Shown here: positions 38,461 through 43,715 of the stretch, piece after piece | How the letters are laid out: every line of letters starts with the position of its first letter | Position numbering within the stretch: position 1 is the stretch's first letter | Assembly (NCBI GenBank): GCA_003175985.1 | Contig: PSRJ01000290.1 | Span: forward strand, 1-43,715 | Source: Terriglobia bacterium | GTDB taxonomy: Bacteria > Acidobacteriota > Terriglobia > Bryobacterales > Bryobacteraceae | DNA: 43,715 bases | Direction of reading: 5' to 3' | The notes under the pieces: model-generated | Databases searched by the model: none | The model's input: the letters and a program-made list of their open reading frames with translations, nothing else | What the model was told of the DNA's origin: nothing | Made by a program: the position numbers and the translations under genes

Positions 38461-40911
38461 ATGCTTTTCCTGTCGCACGATCTTCGCCTCACCTTCCGCC
38501 AGATTCGGAAGAACCCGAGCTTTGCGGTCACGGTTATCGGCACGCTAGCGCTGGGTATCGGAGCCACTACTGCGATCTTCAGCCTGGTGAATGCGATCCT
38601 CTTGCGGCCTCTGCCGTTCCCGCATCCGGAACGCCTGGTGTGGCTGCAGCAGGCGGACCACACGCCCGGGACGCCGCCCGACACTCCCGAAGCGCTGAGC
38701 TATCCCGATTACTTCGACTGGCGGGCGCAAAGCCGCTCCTTCGAGGGTATCGCCAGCTACCACGGAAACAACTGGACGCTCACGGGCGCCGGCAGCCCGC
38801 AACAGGTTCCGGGCCCTACCGTATCCGCCAATTTTTTCCGCGTGCTCGGAGTACAGCCGCTGATCGGCCGCGACTTCCTGCCCGAGGAAGAACAACCCGG
38901 TGTCCACGTGACGATGCTGAGCTACGCTTTCTGGCAATCGGCATTCGGGGGCGCGCCGGATGTTGCCGGCCGCGCAGTCACGCTCGATGGGGTGAGCTAT
39001 CGGATTACGGGTGTGATGCCTCCCGGGTTCGAGTTTCCACTTTCCAATCCGGCGCCTGCCTTGTGGGTCACGCTGGCGCGCGATGCCGAAGGTCCCGGAA
39101 CACCTCTGGCCAGCCAGCGCGGCGCCGACATGCTGGAACTGGTAGCGCGGCTGAAGCCTCAGGTTTCCGCGGAGCGCGCCCACGCGGAAATGGACCTGGT
39201 CGCGCGCCAGATCGCCGGGCAATATCCGGACACCAATAAGACATACACTTCGGCGCTGCTGCAGCCGATGCTGGAACACCTGGTCGGGAATTATCGCCCG
39301 GCCCTGCGGGTGTTGTTTGCGGCGGTGGTGGCTCTGCTGTTGATCGCCTGCGCCAACGTGGCCGGCCTGCTGCTGGTGCATGCCTCGCGGCGCGCGCCCG
39401 AAATCGCAGTGCGTACGGCGCTGGGCGCGTCGCGAGGGGAAATCACGCGGCAGATGCTGGTGGAATCGATTTTTCTTTCGCTCTGCGGCGGCGCCGCCGG
39501 TATTGTCCTTTCCAGTTGGATTCTGAGCGCCCTGATCCGTTACGTTCCGCAGAACATACCACGACTGCATGAGATCACCGCCGATGCGACAGTCCTGGGA
39601 TTTGTAGCCTTGGTCTCGACGCTGATCGGAGTAATATTCGGCGCGGCGCCCGCCTGGCGGGCTTCGAGACTGGATCCGGCTTCTGCTCTCCGCGATTACG
39701 GACGCGGCGCTACCACGCCGCACGGCCGCAACAGGGTGCACAATTGGATCGTCATCGGCGAGACGGCTGCCGGGCTGGTCCTGCTGGTAGCCTCGGGCTT
39801 GCTGATTCGCAGTTTCGCGCACGTGCTCCAGGTCGATCCGGGATTCGATGCGAAGCACGTTCTGACCGCCAGCTTGAATCTTCCCGACCGCACCTATTCG
39901 TCGACGCAAAGGATCGAATTCTACGAACGGCTGATGTCGCGACTGGGCACAGTGCCCGGAGTGGAATCGGTTGCGGCCGGCTTTCCACTGCCACTGGCCG
40001 AAGGCAACGTCGGGCTCTCATTTCAAATTGAAGGAAAGCCCGTAGCCCCCGGCGACGAGCCGAGCGAACGTATGGCTGTGGTCACGGCCGGATTTTTTCG
40101 CACAATGCGCATCCCGGTGGCGGCCGGGCGCGAATTCACGGAGCGCGACCGGCGCGGTGGATCTCCCGTAATCCTGGTCAACCAGCAGTTCGCGCGCAAA
40201 TATTTTCCCGGTGAGGACCCGATCGGCAAACGCATGCGGGCCCAAATGTCCGACAACGAAGAGAAACCGCCGATGCGTGAGATCGTAGGCGTGGTGGGCA
40301 ACGTCAAACGCCAGAAGCTGATGAAGGAAGATGAGCCGATGTATTACCTGCCGTGGGTCCAGGCGGTGCTGACCTCGCCCGCCCTGTGCATTCGCACGGC
40401 AGGCGACCCGGCTCAAGTGGCCGGGCCTCTGCGCGCGGAACTCGCCGGCCTCGATCCGGACATTCCGCTTTATCGCGTACGAACGTTAGACACACTGGTG
40501 AGCAACGCCGCATCCGAGCCGCGGTTCCAAATGTTGCTGGTGACCAGTTTTGCGCTTCTGGCTTTAGCGCTGGCGGCGATCGGGCTCTACGCCGTGCTCT
40601 CATACATGGTGGCGCAGTGCACCACGGAAATCGGTTTGCGCATGGCCATCGGGGCGCAGCCGGCAGATATCCTCCGCTGGGTGTTACGGCGGGGCCTGGG
40701 GATTGCCGCGGCGGGAGCCATCCTCGGCCTGGTGCTTTCCGCGGCTCTGACGCGCTATATGCAGGGGATGCTGTTTGGCGTGAGACCCCTGGATACCGTA
40801 ACACTGGGAATCGTGAGCGCGATTTTGCTGGGCGTCTCGGCCCTGGCAAGCATGGCGCCGGCCCTGCGCGCTTCCCGGCTGGATCCCATGCAGGCGCTCC
40901 GAGACCAGTAG
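38461..40911 (+). CDS. ADOP-type permease (MacB-like core plus FtsX domains)
   Basis: An 816-residue inner-membrane protein of the acidobacterial duplicated orphan permease family. It has an N-terminal helix (FAVTVIGTLALGIGATTAIFS), a large periplasmic MacB-PCD domain (VSANFFRVLGVQPLIGRDFL), a first FtsX block of three helices (VLFAAVVALLLIACANVAGL onward), a linker, a second MacB-PCD part (AVVTAGFFRTMRIPVAAGRE) and a second FtsX block ending APALRASRLDPMQALRD. It has no ATPase; the family is called orphan for that reason. ATG 38461 has AGGAG five bases upstream. No PadR regulator, often found beside ADOP genes, is nearby. The gene is divergent from the ECF sigma gene. Its cargo or role is unknown. 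Confidence 0.92.
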   Translation: MLFLSHDLRLTFRQIRKNPSFAVTVIGTLALGIGATTAIFSLVNAILLRPLPFPHPERLVWLQQADHTPGTPPDTPEALSYPDYFDWRAQSRSFEGIASYHGNNWTLTGAGSPQQVPGPTVSANFFRVLGVQPLIGRDFLPEEEQPGVHVTMLSYAFWQSAFGGAPDVAGRAVTLDGVSYRITGVMPPGFEFPLSNPAPALWVTLARDAEGPGTPLASQRGADMLELVARLKPQVSAERAHAEMDLVARQIAGQYPDTNKTYTSALLQPMLEHLVGNYRPALRVLFAAVVALLLIACANVAGLLLVHASRRAPEIAVRTALGASRGEITRQMLVESIFLSLCGGAAGIVLSSWILSALIRYVPQNIPRLHEITADATVLGFVALVSTLIGVIFGAAPAWRASRLDPASALRDYGRGATTPHGRNRVHNWIVIGETAAGLVLLVASGLLIRSFAHVLQVDPGFDAKHVLTASLNLPDRTYSSTQRIEFYERLMSRLGTVPGVESVAAGFPLPLAEGNVGLSFQIEGKPVAPGDEPSERMAVVTAGFFRTMRIPVAAGREFTERDRRGGSPVILVNQQFARKYFPGEDPIGKRMRAQMSDNEEKPPMREIVGVVGNVKRQKLMKEDEPMYYLPWVQAVLTSPALCIRTAGDPAQVAGPLRAELAGLDPDIPLYRVRTLDTLVSNAASEPRFQMLLVTSFALLALALAAIGLYAVLSYMVAQCTTEIGLRMAIGAQPADILRWVLRRGLGIAAAGAILGLVLSAALTRYMQGMLFGVRPLDTVTLGIVSAILLGVSALASMAPALRASRLDPMQALRDQ

Positions 40912-40917
40912 GCGCTG

Positions 40918-40947
40918 TTGTAGCAGGGGAAGGAGATCGTGTAGACT
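40918..40947 (+). promoter_or_regulatory. candidate promoter of the second DUF6152/WEGDT cluster
   Basis: TTGTAG (40918-40923), 18 bases, TAGACT (40942-40947), then a leader of about 15 bases with GGGA before ATG 40969. It lies just after the ADOP stop. Confidence 0.4.
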
Positions 40948-40968
40948 CCGTTTCCAGGGATCTGATCA

Positions 40969-41388
40969 ATGTACCGGTTTATTTGGGTATTCCTATGCGT
41001 CTCGGCGGCTGCTCCGGCCTGGGGACATCATTCCTTCGGAGCGGAATACGACGCCAACAAGCCGATCACGCTGACCGGCGTCGTTAGCAACGTAGAGTGG
41101 ACCAATCCGCATATCCATTTCTATCTGGATGTGAAAGACAGCAAGGGGAATGTGGCGAATTGGAAATTCGAAGGGTTTCCGCCGAATGTCCTGTACCGGA
41201 CCGGATGGAAGCGAGCCATAACCATGAAACCCGGAGATACCGTTACCGTCTTCGGCTGGCGGGCTCGGGACGGCACAAACTGGGCGCACGCGCGGGAAGT
41301 CACGTTTCAGGATGGCAAGAAATTATTTGCCGGACCGCCTCCGGGCACCGGAGACGGCGGGAACCGGCCGGCGGTAGCGGAGCAGTAG
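40969..41388 (+). CDS. DUF6152 exported protein, copy c
   Basis: A 139-residue protein with a signal peptide (IWVFLCVSAAAPAWG) directly followed by HHSFGAEYDANKPITL. The DUF6152 body is clear: GVVSNVEWTNPHIHFYLDV, NVLYRTGWKRAITMKPGD and VTFQDGKKLFAGP. As in copies a and b, cleavage after the small residue would leave His-His at the mature N-terminus. It ends in a Gly/Pro-rich tail. It starts a new cluster with two WEGDT genes, eight bases before the first of them, after the ADOP gene on the same strand. The function is unknown. Confidence 0.86.
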   Translation: MYRFIWVFLCVSAAAPAWGHHSFGAEYDANKPITLTGVVSNVEWTNPHIHFYLDVKDSKGNVANWKFEGFPPNVLYRTGWKRAITMKPGDTVTVFGWRARDGTNWAHAREVTFQDGKKLFAGPPPGTGDGGNRPAVAEQ

Positions 41389-41396
41389 GAGCAGCT

Positions 41397-42209
41397 ATGA
41401 AGAGGCTTATTCGAGCGTATCTGGCCGCCGCGTGCCTCACGGCCATCCTGCCCGGCTTGCTTCCGGGCCAGAACAAAGCGATTCCGCGGAGCGCGGACGG
41501 CAAGCCGGATCTCACCGGAGTGTGGCAAGCCGCGAGCACCCGTCGCGGAACCTGGGAGGAGGCTAATGCCGACGGCGGCCTGGGTAACGGGCCCGCACCG
41601 CCGGGAGCGCCGGGCGCAAGCGCACAGCCCCGCAGAGAGCCGGCGCCCTATCAGCCTTGGGCTGCCGAGAAAGTGCTGGAATCGTTCAACCGCCGCGCCA
41701 TCGACGACCCGACGGCTTATTGCCTGCCGCCGGGCGTTCCGCGGGTGAGTTCGGTCGGGCTGTTCCCGATGCAAATCGTGCAGACGCCGCGAACGATCGT
41801 AATGATGTATGAATATCTCAATACCTTTCGCATCATTCCGATCAACACCAAGCACCCGGAGGAACTAGAGCCGACCTTCATGGGTGACTCGGTGGGGCGC
41901 TGGGAGGGTGACACTCTGGTGGTGGACGTGACGAGCTTCAACGACAAAACCTGGCTGACCGGCGCCGGCACGTTTCATTCAGAGGAGTTGCACGTGGTGG
42001 AGCGTTACACGCGCGTGGACCAGGACACAATTCAGTACGAAGCCACGATGGAGGATCCCAAGGTGCTCACCAAACCGTGGGTTTTCCGCACGACCATCAT
42101 GCGGCGCGACGGCACGCGGCTGCGCGAATACGTCTGCGACGAAAACAATGTGGACCGCGGGCGTTATGACGAACTGCTCAAGAATGAATCGCTGTTCCGG
42201 AGGAAATAG
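41397..42209 (+). CDS. secreted WEGDT-motif protein (cluster 2, first)
   Basis: A 270-residue exported protein (AYLAAACLTAILPGLLPGQN) related to the WEGDT gene at 19.9 kb: PDLTGVWQAA, a CLPPG motif, FMGDSVGRWEGDTLVVD, SEELHVVERYTR, and REYVCDENN near the C-terminus. The insert after PDLTGVW is rich in Gly, Ala and Pro. ATG 41397 has AGGAG five bases upstream. The DUF6152 gene lies eight bases before it and a second WEGDT gene 89 bases after it. Conserved order with cluster 1 (DUF6152 first, WEGDT after) suggests that the proteins act together outside the cytoplasm. Confidence 0.78.
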   Translation: MKRLIRAYLAAACLTAILPGLLPGQNKAIPRSADGKPDLTGVWQAASTRRGTWEEANADGGLGNGPAPPGAPGASAQPRREPAPYQPWAAEKVLESFNRRAIDDPTAYCLPPGVPRVSSVGLFPMQIVQTPRTIVMMYEYLNTFRIIPINTKHPEELEPTFMGDSVGRWEGDTLVVDVTSFNDKTWLTGAGTFHSEELHVVERYTRVDQDTIQYEATMEDPKVLTKPWVFRTTIMRRDGTRLREYVCDENNVDRGRYDELLKNESLFRRK

Positions 42210-42298
42210 CGTTGCCGCGCCGAAAGCAGCGGCCCCGCCGAACGCCGTCCTTGACACGGGAATCGCCGGGAAGGTAGTGTGGCATCACGGAGGGTTCT

Positions 42299-43288
42299 AT
42301 GAAGATTGTAGTTTTGGCGTCCCTGGTAGGAGCAGCGATCTGCCTGACGGGCTGGGCTCAGACGCCAGCGCCAGCGGGGAAAGTCAGGTCCGCACCCTCC
42401 AATAGTTATAGGCCGCCACGCACTGCGGACGGCCATCCCGACCTCCAAGGCGTGTGGTCGAATGCGACAATCACACCGCTAGAACGTCCCGCCGACCTGG
42501 CCGGAAAAGCGGTGCTCACCGCGGAGGAAGCCGCCGAATTCGCTGCCGGGGAAGTGCGGCGCAACGATGCCGACCGGCGCGCGCCGAAGGGGACCGAGGC
42601 GGATGTCGCCCGCGCCTACAACGATTTCTGGTACGACCGTGGGACGAAGGCCATCAAGACCCGGCGCACTTCTCTTGTGGTCGACCCGCCGGATGGCCGC
42701 ATTCCGCCGCTCACTTCGGAGGCACAAAAGCGGACGGCCGAGCGTGCCGAACACCGGCGGCTGCATCCTGCCGACGGCCCGGAAGATCGCAGCCTGGCGG
42801 AGCGCTGCCTGAACTGGCGAACTGCGGGACCTCCCATGGTTCCGAGCGCCTACAATAACAACTACCAGATCGTCCAGACGCCGGATACCGTGGTGATCAT
42901 GAATGAAATGATTCACGATGCGCGGGTCATTCCGATGGATGGACGTCCGCATCTCAACCCTTCGATTCGCCAGTGGCTGGGCGATTCGCGCGGACATTGG
43001 GAAAACGACACGCTCGTGATTGAAACCACCAATTTCAGCAATAAAACGGCATTTCAGGGCTCGGGCGAGCATATGCGCCTCATCGAGCGTTTCACTCGCG
43101 TGGATGCAGACACGCTGCTCTACGAATTCACCGTCAATGACCCCGAGTCTTTCACGAAGCCCTGGACGGCAGAGGTTCCGAGTACGCGCAGCGACGGCGC
43201 AATCTTCGAATACGCCTGTCATGAAGGGAACTACGGGATGTTCGGAATGCTTTCCTCGGCCCGAGCCGAAGAAAAATCCGGCAAATAG
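42299..43288 (+). CDS. secreted WEGDT-motif protein (cluster 2, second, larger)
   Basis: A 329-residue relative with a longer middle part. The signal peptide is VVLASLVGAAICLTGWAQ. It keeps PDLQGVWSNATITPLERP, then has an Ala/Glu/Arg-rich insert (LTAEEAAEFAAGEVRRND) and DRSLAERCLNWRTAGPP. The conserved core is WLGDSRGHWENDTLVIE (Gly of WEGDT replaced by Asn), followed by HMRLIERFTRVDADTLLYEF and YACHEGN. The end is rich in Glu and Lys. ATG 42299 is preceded by GGAGGGTTCT. It closes the second cluster. No enzymatic motif is recognised. Confidence 0.78.
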   Translation: MKIVVLASLVGAAICLTGWAQTPAPAGKVRSAPSNSYRPPRTADGHPDLQGVWSNATITPLERPADLAGKAVLTAEEAAEFAAGEVRRNDADRRAPKGTEADVARAYNDFWYDRGTKAIKTRRTSLVVDPPDGRIPPLTSEAQKRTAERAEHRRLHPADGPEDRSLAERCLNWRTAGPPMVPSAYNNNYQIVQTPDTVVIMNEMIHDARVIPMDGRPHLNPSIRQWLGDSRGHWENDTLVIETTNFSNKTAFQGSGEHMRLIERFTRVDADTLLYEFTVNDPESFTKPWTAEVPSTRSDGAIFEYACHEGNYGMFGMLSSARAEEKSGK

Positions 43289-43369
43289 CCGGGCGAGGAG
43301 AAGATCGCGTTCCTCTCCCGGCGAGCGCGATTACGCAACCCGCGTACTAAGGGATTCGGCGAGTGCGCG

Positions 43370-43715
43370 ATGGCCAAACTGATCTACTTTACGCCTACGT
43401 CGCTGGATGGCTATATAGCGGATGGAACCGGCAACTTCGAGTGGTCAGCGCCAGACGAGGAGGTATTTGCGTTCATCAACGATCTCGTGCGCCCCATCGG
43501 CATCTATCTCTATGGCCGCAAGACGTACGAGACGATGGCGGTTTGGGAGACGCCAGACGTCATCCCTGGCCTGACGGTGGCCATGCTGGATTTCGCGCGG
43601 ATCTGGCAAGCGGCCGATAAGATCGTCTATTCCAAATCGCGGGAGACCGTCTCTACACCGAAGACGCGTCTCGAGCGGGAATTCGACCCGCAGGCGGTTC
43701 GCGACCTGAAGGCTC
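43370..43715 (+). CDS. dihydrofolate-reductase-family protein, partial (runs off the window)
   Basis: The first 115 residues are visible and the gene is cut by the window edge. It begins MAKLIYFTPTSLDGYIADG, the typical start of the RibD C-terminal / DHFR-like reductase family, followed by FEWSAPDEEVFAFINDL and LYGRKTYETMAVWE, the NADPH-binding region. Many such single-domain proteins are small reductases of unknown substrate and not true DHFR. ATG 43370 has only a weak purine stretch upstream. It is 81 bases after the second WEGDT gene. The C-terminal half must be read from the next window. Confidence 0.85.
   Translation, partial: MAKLIYFTPTSLDGYIADGTGNFEWSAPDEEVFAFINDLVRPIGIYLYGRKTYETMAVWETPDVIPGLTVAMLDFARIWQAADKIVYSKSRETVSTPKTRLEREFDPQAVRDLKA

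Noticed and set aside
1..43715. CRISPR array, prophage or insertion sequence
   Set aside because: No spaced direct repeats, transposase, integrase or phage structural genes were seen.

Overview
The window is GC-rich, densely coded bacterial DNA, most likely from an acidobacterium of the Solibacter/Bryobacterales type. The reasons are the gene families present: an Oar-like TonB receptor with a carboxypeptidase-regulatory domain, a DUF1592/DUF1552 pair, a duplicated-orphan-permease (ADOP) protein, an ECF sigma factor next to a Ser/Thr kinase with TPR-type repeats, and several DUF6152 proteins. There is no rRNA, tRNA or housekeeping marker, so the genus cannot be fixed. I saw no CRISPR array, transposase, integrase or phage gene.

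Layout. 1-5.7 kb (minus strand): a TonB-dependent receptor and a PQQ alcohol-dehydrogenase-like quinoprotein. 5.7-14.5 kb (plus): a tiny antitoxin-like gene, a diheme-motif DUF1592 protein, a DUF1552 protein, a DUF433/DUF5615 toxin-antitoxin-like pair, and an exported group of two metallo-beta-lactamase-fold proteins around an ankyrin protein. 14.5-16.9 kb: a divergent pair, exported DinB-fold protein (minus) and a second quinoprotein (plus). 16.9-19.8 kb (minus): DegT/DnrJ aminotransferase then a DHA2 drug exporter. 19.9-21.6 kb (minus): two tandem DUF6152 genes and a secreted protein with a GDSxGxWEGDTLVV motif. 21.8-28.5 kb (plus): YkgJ cysteine-cluster protein, glnA, a MOSC protein, glnE, a Uma2 nuclease-like protein and an ankyrin protein. 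28.5-35.3 kb (plus): a complete RND efflux operon (TetR regulator, lipoprotein adaptor, HAE1 pump, TolC channel) with a clear operator/promoter. 35.3-38.3 kb (minus): ECF sigma factor and Ser/Thr kinase. 38.4-43.7 kb (plus): an ADOP permease, a second DUF6152/WEGDT cluster, and a dihydrofolate-reductase-family gene cut by the window edge.

How they fit together. glnA keeps the adenylylation tyrosine at residue 397 and glnE keeps both nucleotidyltransferase sites, so the nitrogen-control pair looks intact. The efflux genes overlap by a few bases and should be one transcript repressed by its first gene. The most novel material is (i) two separate clusters in which DUF6152 genes precede WEGDT genes, where each DUF6152 protein is predicted to be cleaved so that the mature protein starts His-His; (ii) a short leader before the ADOP gene with mutually exclusive hairpins, one holding the Shine-Dalgarno sequence; and (iii) several genes with no Shine-Dalgarno sequence whose -10 box ends 5-10 nt before the start codon, suggesting leaderless mRNAs. 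Functional calls rest on motif reading only; no database search was run.
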